In this document: positions 9,151 through 18,433 of the stretch, piece by piece
Position numbering within the stretch: the stretch's first letter is position 1
How the letters are laid out: each line of letters opens with the position of its first letter
Source: an uncultured Bacteroidota bacterium
GTDB lineage: Bacteria; Bacteroidota; Bacteroidia; Flavobacteriales; Flavobacteriaceae
DNA length: 64,000 nucleotides
Direction of reading: 5' to 3'
Assembly (NCBI GenBank): GCA_902509675.1
Contig: CABWYN010000002.1
Coordinates: 1 to 64,000, forward strand
Notes under the pieces: generated by a model
Told to the model about the DNA's origin: nothing
The model's database searches: none
The model's input: only the letters and a program-made list of their open reading frames with translations
Made by a program: the position numbers and the translations under genes

Positions 9151-11694
9151 TTAATTACTAAAATTATTTAGGTTTTTATGAATTTGAATCGTCTTGTAAT
9201 TGTCCGAGGAAATAACAAAAAACGAATCTGCCTGGATGTTAATGGATTTTTCCAGTCTTTCTGAGAGCCCAAAACCTCCGTCATAACTGGTTAAACCATG
9301 AACTACAACAAATGTAAGAATATTATTGTAAAAATCTTTAGATGTACGTAAATCTAAATAGTCAACTTGACTAATGTATTGTTCCAAATCATTTGCTTGC
9401 TGATTAATCTTTTCTATTTCTCCGGACTCAAAAACATATACAATTTTATAATTATAAGATAATTGATTTTCCGTGAATGCTGGATTACTAATCTGAGGCA
9501 GCACTTCTGAAAGAATTCGTTCAGCCTCTTTTGCCTCTGGAGTTACCGAATAGTTTAATTTTATGAATTGTAGTGACTTCTCATACTCAGAATAACCGTA
9601 AACTCTTGCAATTGCTAAAGACTTCAAAAACTCTAATTTAGATACAACCGGTTCGCCAGTAAATGAAACTATATTTTTTTCACAATCTGAAATAACTTGT
9701 AAATATTTTTGGTCTTGATATAGGTTATAAATTCTTTCGTATACTATATTAAAATCCTCTTGACTATTAATCATTGCATTTGGGTCTAATAAAATCGATG
9801 CATATTTTGAATCAGGATGATTTGTTATTATATCCTTTTTCAATTGGCCCGCAATATTAATTGAGTCCAGTATAAGCCAGTTTTTGTAAATAAAAAATTT
9901 GGAGGGCGGAATTAAATTAGATTTTGGATTGCTTTCTAGTAAATTATACAATTTATCGTTAGAAATTTGATATTCTTGGAATTGATCTTTATAAATAGAG
10001 CCTAACCTGAAGTATGCGTCATTTCTTATATTTCTTATGCTGTCTATTTTAATAGAGTCTTTTGGAATAAGGCTAATATAATAGTCCGCTGATAGCAAAC
10101 TGTCATTGTCAATTTTATCTGATTTTATTATATTTTTTTTCTCTGACGCGTCCTTTGGCTTTATTGACCACCTCCAATTATCAGATAAGCGTCTGTCTCC
10201 CCATCTGTTTTTAAAATCCGATTTCCCATAAGCAACAGCAGAGGAATTATAAAAATAGAATAGCCCTTCATCAGATTCTGAAAATGAATTCAAAGAATAT
10301 GCAGATCCAAAGTTTTTGCTTTTTTTTGATGCTTTTTTTTGACCTTCTTTAATTTTATCAATGTACTTTTTAAAATATTCTTCCCTTTTCAGCTTAGGCA
10401 TTTCGATCAGATTTATAACGCTGTCTAAGTTTGATGAAATTGTTTCATAATAAATTAAATCGTTTAAATTTTCTCTTTTCCTTGTTATTTTTCTGAATTC
10501 TCTAGATTTATTATTTAACTGAGTTAAGGTGCTATCATAATATTGCCCAGCGATCAAATAATTTTTATTTCTAAAATTTAATTCAGCTAATTCATTATAA
10601 TTTTTTGCAACGATAAGCTCGTCATTTGTGTCTGTTTTAAGGGATTTGTTAAAATAATCGATTGCGATTGAATCTAATTTTTTATTATTTTGATTGTCCT
10701 CAATTAAACTATTCTTCTTTAAGTTAAGCATAGCTATTTGATGAAAAATAACATCTAAAAAATTGTTGTTTTCAAAATTTTCTGTTAACAAATTCAGCTC
10801 TAGAATCGAATGGTCAATCGAGTCTGAAACCATTGATCTTTTTATAAAAGAATTGATGTAAAATTCTCTTGGAATTTTTCTGTGCAAATCAATAATCTCA
10901 GAATATAGGGTATATGCTGTGTCTTGAATCGAAAGTTGTTGATATAATTGGGCTAGTAAAAACTTTTTTCTAGTGTTTAACAATAGATCTTTTTGTTTAA
11001 AAATTGATTTTTTTAAGTAAACTAAAGAACTGTCTAGTTCTTTCGTGTTGATAAAAGCTTGACTTATGTAAGAATTTGCTAGGCTTCTTTCTTCTTTTGT
11101 TAAATTCTCTTCTTCCAAGAGTTCTTTTAAATTATCAATTGCATATTTGTTTTGGTCAATTCTAATGTTGACTTTTTCTTTCCAAATTTTTACTAAATTA
11201 ATGTATTCGCTAGTGGGGTATTTAAATAATATATAATTAAATGCTTCTAGTGCAGGAATGAATCTGTTGTCGAAATATCTGGCTTTACCAAGCAATAAAT
11301 ATGCCTCGTCCATAACAGGGTTCTTTTCTTTTCCCTCAACATTCATCGAATGTTTTTGAATTGCCAGAGTTGCCTTCTCTTCTGCATTTGTAAACTTAGT
11401 TTCTCTTTCCTCATCAAGATTAATGTTGATATATTTAAATTTTTCAATAGGAATTAATGTCCAAAAATTTTCTTTCTCTCTGGTATCTAACTCATTTAAA
11501 CCCTGAAAAAACAAATTGTTACCGTTGTAAAGATAATTGTAGGTTGTGGTAAGCGAATGAAATTTTTTATTTAGAAACTTGTCTTTTTTTCTCGAGCATC
11601 CTGCAATAAATAATATCACAAAAAAAAATAAAAATATATGTGGCGCTAGTTTTTTCAACTTATATATAAATGTATGTATAAAACAGAAAATCAT
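9151..11694 (-). CDS. porW: PorW/SprE-like TPR lipoprotein of the type IX secretion system
   Basis: An 847-residue protein with an N-terminal lipoprotein signal (ILFIAGCSRKK, lipidated Cys near residue 33) and a long helical repeat region that reads as tetratricopeptide-like pairs. The opening after the Cys (FLNKKFHSLTTTYNYLYNGN) is the conserved start of SprE/PorW. In Flavobacterium johnsoniae SprE is needed for gliding and type IX secretion, and PorW links the secretion ring to other components. Size is close to family members. The annotated ATG gives an unusually long leader before the lipobox, and a start a few codons later is possible. It is divergent from the ferredoxin gene. Confidence 0.8.
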   Translation of the reverse strand: MIFCFIHTFIYKLKKLAPHIFLFFFVILFIAGCSRKKDKFLNKKFHSLTTTYNYLYNGNNLFFQGLNELDTREKENFWTLIPIEKFKYININLDEERETKFTNAEEKATLAIQKHSMNVEGKEKNPVMDEAYLLLGKARYFDNRFIPALEAFNYILFKYPTSEYINLVKIWKEKVNIRIDQNKYAIDNLKELLEEENLTKEERSLANSYISQAFINTKELDSSLVYLKKSIFKQKDLLLNTRKKFLLAQLYQQLSIQDTAYTLYSEIIDLHRKIPREFYINSFIKRSMVSDSIDHSILELNLLTENFENNNFLDVIFHQIAMLNLKKNSLIEDNQNNKKLDSIAIDYFNKSLKTDTNDELIVAKNYNELAELNFRNKNYLIAGQYYDSTLTQLNNKSREFRKITRKRENLNDLIYYETISSNLDSVINLIEMPKLKREEYFKKYIDKIKEGQKKASKKSKNFGSAYSLNSFSESDEGLFYFYNSSAVAYGKSDFKNRWGDRRLSDNWRWSIKPKDASEKKNIIKSDKIDNDSLLSADYYISLIPKDSIKIDSIRNIRNDAYFRLGSIYKDQFQEYQISNDKLYNLLESNPKSNLIPPSKFFIYKNWLILDSINIAGQLKKDIITNHPDSKYASILLDPNAMINSQEDFNIVYERIYNLYQDQKYLQVISDCEKNIVSFTGEPVVSKLEFLKSLAIARVYGYSEYEKSLQFIKLNYSVTPEAKEAERILSEVLPQISNPAFTENQLSYNYKIVYVFESGEIEKINQQANDLEQYISQVDYLDLRTSKDFYNNILTFVVVHGLTSYDGGFGLSERLEKSINIQADSFFVISSDNYKTIQIHKNLNNFSN

Positions 11695-11713
11695 TACTGA
11701 TATTGTGCAACAG

Positions 11714-11721
11714 CAAAAATA
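11714..11721 (-). promoter_or_regulatory. -7 box for porW
   Basis: TATTTTTG on the reverse strand matches TAnnTTTG and ends 19 bases before the porW ATG. No clear TTTG is found 19 bases further upstream, so only the -7 element is supported. Confidence 0.45.
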
Positions 11722-11729
11722 GACATCTT

Positions 11730-11760
11730 TTTAATATTATTAGGAAATTAATTACATTCG
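11730..11760 (+). promoter_or_regulatory. Probable promoter for the ferredoxin gene
   Basis: TTTA (11730-11733), 19 bases, then TACATTCG (11753-11760) is one mismatch per element from TTTG-N19-TAnnTTTG. The expected transcript start is near 11766. That lies downstream of the first in-frame ATG at 11703, which supports the TTG at 11778 as the real start of the ferredoxin. Confidence 0.45.
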
Positions 11761-11777
11761 CATATATATATTTATTA

Positions 11778-12062
11778 TTGGATTCAATTAAGATTACATA
11801 TAAAGTTGATGGAGTTGAGACCACAGTTGAGGGCGACAAAAACAAAACTCTTCTAGACACCGCAATAGAAAATGACATCGACGCTCCCTATTCGTGTAAG
11901 GGTGGCGCTTGCGCGACCTGTATCGGTCGTCTAAAAATAGGTTCGGTTGAGCTTGAACAAAATTATATTTTAACCGATGGAGAAATCGAAGAAGGATTAA
12001 TAATTACTTGTCAATCTTACCCAACATCAAACGAACTATACCTTGACGTTGATGATAATTAA
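11778..12062 (+). CDS. [2Fe-2S] plant-type ferredoxin
   Basis: A 94-residue electron carrier. The cluster loop is PYSCKGGACATC (Cys-x4-Cys-x2-Cys) and the fourth Cys is in LIITCQSYP near the C-terminus, the classic plant-type arrangement. The sequence resembles the C-terminal ferredoxin domain of PaaE-type oxygenase reductases, but here it stands alone with no reductase partner nearby. I chose the TTG at 11778 because conserved residues begin right after it (DSIKITYKVDG). The upstream in-frame ATG at 11703 would add a non-conserved hydrophobic leader and lies before the predicted promoter. The gene stands alone, converging on the GT9 gene. Confidence 0.88.
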   Translation: MDSIKITYKVDGVETTVEGDKNKTLLDTAIENDIDAPYSCKGGACATCIGRLKIGSVELEQNYILTDGEIEEGLIITCQSYPTSNELYLDVDDN

Positions 12063-12067
12063 ATCCT

Positions 12068-13072
12068 TTACTTTATCATACTTATTATTTTTTCTGGACT
12101 TATACTGTTGATTGCATCTATACAATTTTCTGGACAATTCCTTCCGTATATAGTTGCAGGAACATTAGGATATTTTTTTAAATCCACTGTTATCGAATTA
12201 CCTTCGGGCTGACCAAAAGGTGCATACCCCAAATAAGGGTGTGTGGCGCCCCATATTGAAATTACTTTTATTCCAAACAGTGTAGCAATATGGCCGTTGG
12301 CAGAATCCATTGAGATCATCAAATCTAAATTAGAAATAACAGCCATCTCTTGGCTTAAGCTTAGTTTTCCCGCAATTGAGTACACATTTTGCTTTTTATC
12401 AGATATTTTCTCTAATTTATATTGCTCGTTACCTGGAGCGCCAAATAAAATAACACACGTGTCCTGATTAATGGAATCAATTATTTTTAAAATGTTTGTC
12501 AAAGAGTATTCTTTGCAGGAGTGCTTGGCAAATGGGGCAATACCAATGAAGTTTTTAAAATTGTGAAAATCAATGTTTGTATTTGAAATTTTTACTTTTT
12601 TGTATGAAGTGAATTTTTTTAGATCTAATGACAAGTCAAGATTAGTAAATACATCCGCATATCTTTGATGCATTGTTTTTAATTTTTTTAGTTTCCCACC
12701 TTTAATAAGTCTTTTCTTTTCTCTTCTTCCCTTCTTTAGTTTGAAGAAAGAGGTTTTGGAAATATTAAAGGGGTTGATTAAAAAATTAATAATGTTTGTT
12801 CTTATCACATTATGAAGATCTATAATATGATCAGCTTTAATATTTTTAATCGCATTGGTTAATAAAACCAGACCCTTTATGTTTTTATGCTTTTTCTCAA
12901 AGTATAAAAAGTTAATATTTGGTGTCTGATTATATAATTCAGAAAAAAACTTTGTGGTCAGAACTGTTATTTTAACTTCTGGATAAGTCTGTCTAAAAAC
13001 ACTAACTATCGGGACGGTCATTGCAACATCGCCAAAAGAAGAAAGTCTTATTATTAATATGTGCTTATTCAA
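12068..13072 (-). CDS. Glycosyltransferase family 9 (heptosyltransferase-like)
   Basis: Resembles ADP-heptose:LPS heptosyltransferases (RfaF/WaaF-like GT-B fold), which build the lipopolysaccharide core at the inner membrane. The Rossmann opening HILIIRLSSFGDVAMTVPIV and the late nucleotide-site segment (DLMISMDSANGHIATLFGIK, then SIWGATHPYLGYAP) are typical of GT9. I set the start at TTG 13072, giving MNKHILIIRLSSFGD as in relatives. An ATG at 13144 would add 24 basic, non-conserved residues and overlap the upstream DUF6165 gene by 32 bases. The donor sugar is not determined. Confidence 0.84.
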   Translation of the reverse strand: MNKHILIIRLSSFGDVAMTVPIVSVFRQTYPEVKITVLTTKFFSELYNQTPNINFLYFEKKHKNIKGLVLLTNAIKNIKADHIIDLHNVIRTNIINFLINPFNISKTSFFKLKKGRREKKRLIKGGKLKKLKTMHQRYADVFTNLDLSLDLKKFTSYKKVKISNTNIDFHNFKNFIGIAPFAKHSCKEYSLTNILKIIDSINQDTCVILFGAPGNEQYKLEKISDKKQNVYSIAGKLSLSQEMAVISNLDLMISMDSANGHIATLFGIKVISIWGATHPYLGYAPFGQPEGNSITVDLKKYPNVPATIYGRNCPENCIDAINSISPEKIISMIK

Positions 13073-13112
13073 AATTTGTGGGGTTCTAGAATGGCTTTTG
13101 ATTTTACAGTGC

Positions 13113-13499
13113 TTAATGGTAATCCTCGTATGACTTTTCTTCAATAAAGCCTGAATCAGTGAGTAAGTTAATTGATTTTTTTACATCACTTCTTTTGTCG
13201 TTTGTAAAGTATACCGCCCTTGCTAACTCGGTGAATTTATCCCCGAAATCTTTAAGCTTTTCACACTCCCTAATGTCATCTTCAATTTTCCATAATTGAC
13301 TATTTATGCCGGCGAGCTCATTGTAAAGACTGCTAAGCTTGTTCCTGTACTTAGCAAATAGTAGTTCTGCTAGGGGGGTTAGTTCGTTATGCTCTTTTTT
13401 AACATTTTCTAATTTTTTTTCATCGTTAATGTTTGACAATTTTAATTCTAAAATTGTCAATTTATCTAATAACTCACCGTTTGATACTTCTACTTTCAT
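13113..13499 (-). CDS. DUF6165 family protein
   Basis: A 128-residue soluble, mostly helical protein. The opening EVSNGELLDKLTILELKL fits the DUF6165 pattern (a GELxDKxTILExK motif), a family often found beside lipopolysaccharide or surface-glycan genes. Here it precedes a GT9 glycosyltransferase and follows a DUF6427 gene. No catalytic residues can be named. It was chosen over DUF4254, which is longer and lacks this motif. Confidence 0.65.
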   Translation of the reverse strand: MKVEVSNGELLDKLTILELKLSNINDEKKLENVKKEHNELTPLAELLFAKYRNKLSSLYNELAGINSQLWKIEDDIRECEKLKDFGDKFTELARAVYFTNDKRSDVKKSINLLTDSGFIEEKSYEDYH

Positions 13500-13508
13500 T
13501 ATTTTAAT

Positions 13509-14399
13509 TTATAAGGGAAAAGAATTCAATAAAACTATAAGAATCATTACTGATTCTAAAAAAATACTTTTCCGGGTTTGAGAAATAATTCTTACCAAAG
13601 TTACCAGAAAAGGAAAGAACAAAAAAATCGTATAATCCTCAATTAAAAAAATTAGCAAAATTGAGTTTAACAAAAACAATAATAAAAATGTATTTTTTAA
13701 TCTTTCCGTTCTGTTGCTACCAAAATATTGGAATAAATAAACTGAGAAAATTAGCGAAGTAATTACAAGAATTGAGGTGTTAAAAAAGCTGAAATCTGGG
13801 CAATTAAAGCAGGGTTGAAGTTGTAAAATTAATGAGTCAACAATATCAAATAAGTGAAGTGAATTCGGGGAGCCTAATTGTAAATTGAAAAATAAAGCTG
13901 CAATAAATACCACTGAAAAATAGCCCATAATAAATTGTAGTATAGTTTTAATATTTAGCTTATATAAAATATAAGTGCCAAATGAAATAGAAATGATAAA
14001 AAGTATATTTACGGGACTTAATATTGTAGAGATCGAAAACCAAAAGCCTGCGTCAAATAACTTTTTATTTGTTTTTTTATGAGACTTAAGACTGTAGATT
14101 TTACGAATAGAAAACAAAAGAAAAAGATAGGAAAGAACGGTAAGAAAATTAATTTCTGTCTTGTAAAAAAACCCACTAAAAATTATTAATCCCAAGGTTG
14201 TATATTGGTTGTTTTTTAAAATAGAATTTTTTGAAATAACAAAAATTGAAAGTAAAAAAATAAAAACAAGAAGAAATGAAATGTACAAATCTTCCCAGGA
14301 AAGATTATTGAACTTTAAATTTATCATTGTCGCCACAGAAATAATCGATGAAACTATTAACTGAGGTAGTTTTGTAAATTTAAAAAACCTAATTATCAT
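13509..14399 (-). CDS. DUF6427 family integral membrane protein
   Basis: A 296-residue protein made almost entirely of hydrophobic helices (about nine), with little hydrophilic sequence. The N-terminal FFKFTKLPQLIVSSIISV matches DUF6427, a flavobacterial family of unknown function; the topology suggests a glycan-related membrane protein, which is inference. I use the ATG at 14399. The longer frame from 14441 would add 14 residues that run through the divergent promoter of the next gene. Downstream are DUF6165 and a GT9 gene at short spacing. Confidence 0.68.
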   Translation of the reverse strand: MIIRFFKFTKLPQLIVSSIISVATMINLKFNNLSWEDLYISFLLVFIFLLSIFVISKNSILKNNQYTTLGLIIFSGFFYKTEINFLTVLSYLFLLFSIRKIYSLKSHKKTNKKLFDAGFWFSISTILSPVNILFIISISFGTYILYKLNIKTILQFIMGYFSVVFIAALFFNLQLGSPNSLHLFDIVDSLILQLQPCFNCPDFSFFNTSILVITSLIFSVYLFQYFGSNRTERLKNTFLLLFLLNSILLIFLIEDYTIFLFFPFLVTLVRIISQTRKSIFLESVMILIVLLNSFPL

Positions 14400-14410
14400 A
14401 TAAAGATTTG

Positions 14411-14418
14411 TATATTTG
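14411..14418 (+). promoter_or_regulatory. -7 box for the DUF6341 gene
   Basis: TATATTTG matches TAnnTTTG and ends 22 bases before the ATG at 14441, in the 41-bp gap between divergent genes. No good -33 element is seen at the expected distance. Confidence 0.45.
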
Positions 14419-14440
14419 CAAAGTAAATAATTTAAAACCA

Positions 14441-14668
14441 ATGAAAGAGTTCTTTTACGGCATTGAAAATCTATTTGTTAACTATTTTTTTATTCCCTTT
14501 GACGCATTAAGAGAGGTTGGTGATTATAATTGGTGGTTAGCAAATATTATGGCGTGGGTTTTTACCTTAATTGGTTGCGTTGCTTTCACGTACTGGATGA
14601 TACAACTTAAAAAGTTTGATGATAATAACGAAGAAGACAAGAGCATAACAGCTCATGATTATTTATAG
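14441..14668 (+). CDS. Small membrane protein, DUF6341-like
   Basis: A 75-residue protein: a hydrophilic N-terminus (KEFFYGIENLFVNYFFIPFD), one clear membrane helix (about residues 32-53, IMAWVFTLIGCVAFTYWMIQ) and an acidic tail ending TAHDYL. It matches the small DUF6341 family that I recall beside DUF6427 and purD in flavobacteria. I chose the internal ATG at 14441 because the longer frame from 14408 would start upstream of the promoter box. The function is unknown. It converges on purD and overlaps it by 6 bases. Confidence 0.66.
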   Translation: MKEFFYGIENLFVNYFFIPFDALREVGDYNWWLANIMAWVFTLIGCVAFTYWMIQLKKFDDNNEEDKSITAHDYL

Positions 14669-15937
14669 GTCAAAGCCGATATCCTTTCTAAAATTCATCC
14701 CCTCAAAATTTATTTTTTTTATAGATTCGTATGATTTCTCTAGAGCTTGCTGAATAGTATTAGCTAAGGAAGTTATTGCTAAAACCCTGCCTCCCGAGGT
14801 GAAAATTTTTTCATCCTTTTTAATTGCTCCGGCGTGAAATACCATCGAATTAGTGACTGTTTCTAAGCCAAAAATTTGTTTGTTTTTTTCATAGAGCTCA
14901 GGGTATCCACCAGAAACTAAGAATACTGTTGTGGCTGGATTATCATCAATGATCAAATTGTAATCACTAAGCGAACCGCTATTAACTGAATGTAATAATT
15001 CCAAAAAATCGGATTTTATTCTTGGAATAACTGCTTCGGTTTCTGGGTCTCCCATTCTGACGTTGTATTCAATAACATATGGCTCATCACCAACTTTTAT
15101 TAGTCCAAAAAATATAAATCCTTGATATTCTATTTTATCTTTTTTTAATCCCTGAATTGTTGGATTAATAATTTCGTTTTCTATTTTTTTCATCAAGCTA
15201 TCGGATAAAAATGGTGGGGGTGAAATCGCGCCCATACCTCCGGTATTTAATCCGGTGTCTGATTCTCCAATTCTTTTATAATCTTTAGCGCTAGGCAATA
15301 ACTTATATGTTTCACCGTCAGTCAACACAAAGCAACTCAATTCAATTCCGTCTAAAAACTCTTCGACGACTACACTGCTACTAGCACTACCAAATTGAGA
15401 ATTAACAAGCATTTCATAAAGAGATTTTTTTGCTTCTTCAGGATTGTCTATAATCAATACACCTTTTCCAGCGGCAAGCCCGTCCGCCTTTAATACATAA
15501 GGTGGATTCGTGTTGTCTATATAATCGTATCCTGAGCTAATATTATCAACGGTAAAAGTTTCGTGGGCAGCTGTTGGAATATTATGTCTATTTAAAAACT
15601 CTTTTGCAAAATCTTTGCTTCCTTCTAATTGAGCTGCTACTTTTTTTGGTCCAATTACAGAGATATTATCTAATTTGTTGTTTTGGGTAATATAATCGTG
15701 AAACCCTTCAACTAAAGGAGCCTCTGGGCCAACAACCACCAAAGATATTTCATGTTTAATTATGGCTGATTCAATTTGAACAAATTGGTCAACCTGTATG
15801 TCTAAATTAACCGCTATTTCTGCCGTTCCTGAATTTCCAGGCGCCACGAAAAGGTTTTTACATAGCCTACTTTCTTTTATTTTATATGCAAAAGCATGTT
15901 CTCTACCCCCCGATCCTAGTATAAGTACGTTCATCAT
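14663..15937 (-). CDS. purD: Phosphoribosylamine-glycine ligase
   Basis: GAR synthetase, the second step of de novo purine synthesis: phosphoribosylamine + glycine + ATP to GAR. The 424-residue length is normal. Visible features are the N-terminal dinucleotide-like loop NVLILGSGGREHAFA, the ATP-grasp glycine-rich loop KADGLAAGKGVLI (about 150-162), EYNVRMGDPETEAVIPRI with the metal-binding Glu/Asn, and the end of the family's third domain. It lies 34 bp after the sugar transferase gene in the same direction, at the end of the polysaccharide cluster; the metabolic link between them is not obvious. Confidence 0.97.
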   Translation of the reverse strand: MMNVLILGSGGREHAFAYKIKESRLCKNLFVAPGNSGTAEIAVNLDIQVDQFVQIESAIIKHEISLVVVGPEAPLVEGFHDYITQNNKLDNISVIGPKKVAAQLEGSKDFAKEFLNRHNIPTAAHETFTVDNISSGYDYIDNTNPPYVLKADGLAAGKGVLIIDNPEEAKKSLYEMLVNSQFGSASSSVVVEEFLDGIELSCFVLTDGETYKLLPSAKDYKRIGESDTGLNTGGMGAISPPPFLSDSLMKKIENEIINPTIQGLKKDKIEYQGFIFFGLIKVGDEPYVIEYNVRMGDPETEAVIPRIKSDFLELLHSVNSGSLSDYNLIIDDNPATTVFLVSGGYPELYEKNKQIFGLETVTNSMVFHAGAIKKDEKIFTSGGRVLAITSLANTIQQALEKSYESIKKINFEGMNFRKDIGFDL

Positions 15938-15971
15938 GTCTAAAATAATATTTTGGTATTAAAAAGTTTGA

Positions 15972-17342
15972 TTAATACGCTTTTTTCTCACCCCCTATTA
16001 CATTAATAATTGTTATAATAATTATTTTTATATCTAAAACAAATGACCAGTTTTCAATATAATAAATATCATACTTGATCCTATTTACAATATCGTGGGT
16101 TGTTTCAATTTCTCCTCTAAAACCTTTTGTTTGGGCCAAACCCGTTATTCCTGGTTTTACATAGTGTCTTACCATGAATTTGTCAATTGTAGTCTTATAT
16201 TTTTCATTCTCTTTAAGCATGTGTGGGCGGGGTCCAACAACAGACATTTCGCCTTTCAGTACATTATAAAATTGAGGTAATTCGTCTAAGCTGAGTTTTC
16301 TTAAAAATTTACCAATTTTGGTTACTCGATAATCATTTTTTGTTGCTTGAGTAGTGTTTGCTTCTTTGTTCAATTTCATTGACCTAAACTTGTAACACCA
16401 AAATTCCTTGAAATTAAAACCATTTCTTTTTTGCTTAAAAAAAATAGGACCACTTGAGTTTATTTTTATAAAAATCGCTAATATGGGGGTCAGCCATGAC
16501 ATTAAAAGAAGTAAAACGAGGCCAGAAAAAACTATGTCAAAAGACCTTTTTAGAAAACTATTAAAAGAATCTTCTAAATGAATTGTTCTTAGTGAGAGAA
16601 CAGGGATAAGTCCATAGTTTTGATATGATAGTTTTTTTGAATAAATCTTACCAAACGATGGAATATACTTAACCTCTTTTAAATTACTTTCGGCAAAATT
16701 AGTAATTTGATTCAATTTATCATCATCCGTTGTGCTCAGGCAACAATATATTTCATCAATTGATTCAGACAATACAAAATCAAATACAGCGGTTAAATTT
16801 AAATTTGCTGAATTAAAAACCTTCTTAAGCTTAAATCCTGCTTCTTTTTTATCATTAAAGTAGTCCTTTAGGTTTTCAGACTGCTGGCCAGATCCGATGA
16901 TGACTGTTTTTCTATAATTTCCCCCAAAAACAACTCTAAACTTTAAGAGTAAATAGTAAACAACAAACTTAAATGATGCCACAACTACTATTATTGAAAT
17001 TGAAATCAATATAATCTGATTTGCGGAAAATAAAGGATCTGAAAAAGACAATAAATCTCCTGATTCAAAAAAACCTATCAACGCGAAAAGAAAAAGAGTA
17101 AAAACAAAAAATTGTTTTATGATTAAAGAAAATATTTTTATCTCAGGGGTAAACCTGTAAACTTTATAAAAATTTGTGAATACAGAAATTACAATCCAAG
17201 CCAAAGATGATAATAATGAAAAAACAAGTCCTTTTGTCTCAAAATTAAAATGATAAAGAATAATTAGGTTGATAATTCCTAAATCATACAGGTTTAATAT
17301 CGGTCGAATAAATCTTGAAAATCTACCTTTTTTCTTTTTCAT
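15972..17342 (-). CDS. Polyisoprenyl-phosphate sugar-1-phosphate transferase (WcaJ/WbaP-type)
   Basis: Initiates exopolysaccharide or O-antigen synthesis by moving a sugar-1-phosphate from a UDP-sugar to undecaprenyl phosphate. The 456 residues show four N-terminal membrane helices, a central CoA-binding-like domain (VIIGSGQQSENLKDYF) and the C-terminal catalytic domain with KRSFDIVFSGLVLLLL, the KFRSM motif, LSLDELPQFYNVLKGEMSVV and GPRPHM, all hallmarks of the family. It is the last gene of an overlapping operon reaching back to 24952. The sugar is not predictable from sequence alone. Confidence 0.93.
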   Translation of the reverse strand: MKKKKGRFSRFIRPILNLYDLGIINLIILYHFNFETKGLVFSLLSSLAWIVISVFTNFYKVYRFTPEIKIFSLIIKQFFVFTLFLFALIGFFESGDLLSFSDPLFSANQIILISISIIVVVASFKFVVYYLLLKFRVVFGGNYRKTVIIGSGQQSENLKDYFNDKKEAGFKLKKVFNSANLNLTAVFDFVLSESIDEIYCCLSTTDDDKLNQITNFAESNLKEVKYIPSFGKIYSKKLSYQNYGLIPVLSLRTIHLEDSFNSFLKRSFDIVFSGLVLLLLMSWLTPILAIFIKINSSGPIFFKQKRNGFNFKEFWCYKFRSMKLNKEANTTQATKNDYRVTKIGKFLRKLSLDELPQFYNVLKGEMSVVGPRPHMLKENEKYKTTIDKFMVRHYVKPGITGLAQTKGFRGEIETTHDIVNRIKYDIYYIENWSFVLDIKIIIITIINVIGGEKKAY

Positions 17343-18433
17343 TGCAGGTTGTGTAGCTTTATTTTATTTTCAACAAATTTTTGAAAATTATTCTTAAATG
17401 TGTTTTCTGAAAATTGCTGAGCATGTTTGCCAATAAATGCATAGTCAAACTTAATAGTTTTAAAACGTTTTAATGATTTTAAAATTGCCTCAGATGTTTG
17501 TGTGTTAAATAAAACGCCAGTTTTTCCGTCAATGACAGTCTCTACTAATCCCCCTGCATTATATCCAATAACTGGAGTGCCACAGGACTGAGCTTCAACG
17601 GGGGCTATTCCAAAATCTTCAATACCTGCGTGTATAAATGCCCTTGCTTTACTCACTAACTCATTAACTTTTTCTGACCCTACATAATCTAAAAATTTAA
17701 TGTTTGAATTAGCAGCTTGCTGAAGTCTTCTTTTCATTGATCCGTCACCCAATATGTATAAAATTTCATCGGTCTGGTTGAAAGCCTCTACAATAAGATC
17801 AACTCTCTTGTAGGGCTCTAATCTTGCAGTAGTAATAAAATAGTTTGACTTTTCTTTTTCAAGCCTGAAAAGCTTTGTGTTCACCGGAGGGTAAATTACC
17901 TCACAATTAGTGTTGTACTTTTTTTTAATCCAGTTTTTAACAAAAAAAGAGTTTGCTATAATATAATCTGGTCTTTTTGAATGATTTATATCAACTTTAC
18001 GAAGAATATATAAAAGCGGGAATAGAACAAGTTTTTGAAAAGATGAGAAATAAATGTTTTCATTGTCCCAAATATATCTTTGATTTCTTGCCTGATAATA
18101 GCATATATGTAGTTGCTGACCTTGTTTTTTAAAGCCCTTCGCAACAGAAAATGAAGAAGATATAATTAAGGTCTTCTCAGCAGTGATTTTAAATCTGGAA
18201 ATAAAAAAAGGAAATAAAAAAAACAAGTATCTAAAGTTAGATTTAAGGACTCTCAAAGGGGATTCTGTTATGGGAACTTTCTTGTTTTGAAAAACCTTAC
18301 ACTGATCAGTCTCAGGCATAATATTCAAAAGAGTGTAACATTTGTCGAAATCAAAACAACTATTAAGTACACTCAAGACTCTTTCAGCACCACCGTATTT
18401 ATCAAGCCAATCAGCTACTAATATTTTTTTCAT
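17339..18433 (-). CDS. Glycosyltransferase family 4
   Basis: A 364-residue GT-B fold protein that adds a sugar during repeat-unit assembly on the cytoplasmic face. Near the start is a GGAERVL loop, and the nucleotide-sugar site reads PVEAQSCGTPVIGYNAGGLV with the EX7E-type glutamates, followed by IDGKTGVLF. These are standard GT4 features. It overlaps both neighbours (4 bases with the sugar transferase, 23 with the upstream Wzy-like gene). The donor and linkage are unknown. Confidence 0.9.
   Translation of the reverse strand: MKKILVADWLDKYGGAERVLSVLNSCFDFDKCYTLLNIMPETDQCKVFQNKKVPITESPLRVLKSNFRYLFFLFPFFISRFKITAEKTLIISSSFSVAKGFKKQGQQLHICYYQARNQRYIWDNENIYFSSFQKLVLFPLLYILRKVDINHSKRPDYIIANSFFVKNWIKKKYNTNCEVIYPPVNTKLFRLEKEKSNYFITTARLEPYKRVDLIVEAFNQTDEILYILGDGSMKRRLQQAANSNIKFLDYVGSEKVNELVSKARAFIHAGIEDFGIAPVEAQSCGTPVIGYNAGGLVETVIDGKTGVLFNTQTSEAILKSLKRFKTIKFDYAFIGKHAQQFSENTFKNNFQKFVENKIKLHNLQ

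Noticed and set aside
12451-12462. CACGTG at about 12457 as a third parS site
   Set aside because: The flanking bases (ACACACGTGTCC) do not match the outer half-sites; it is inside the GT9 coding region.
13072-13144. The ATG at 13144 as start of the GT9 gene
   Set aside because: It overlaps the DUF6165 gene by 32 bases and adds 24 non-conserved basic residues; the TTG at 13072 starts right at the conserved Rossmann strand.
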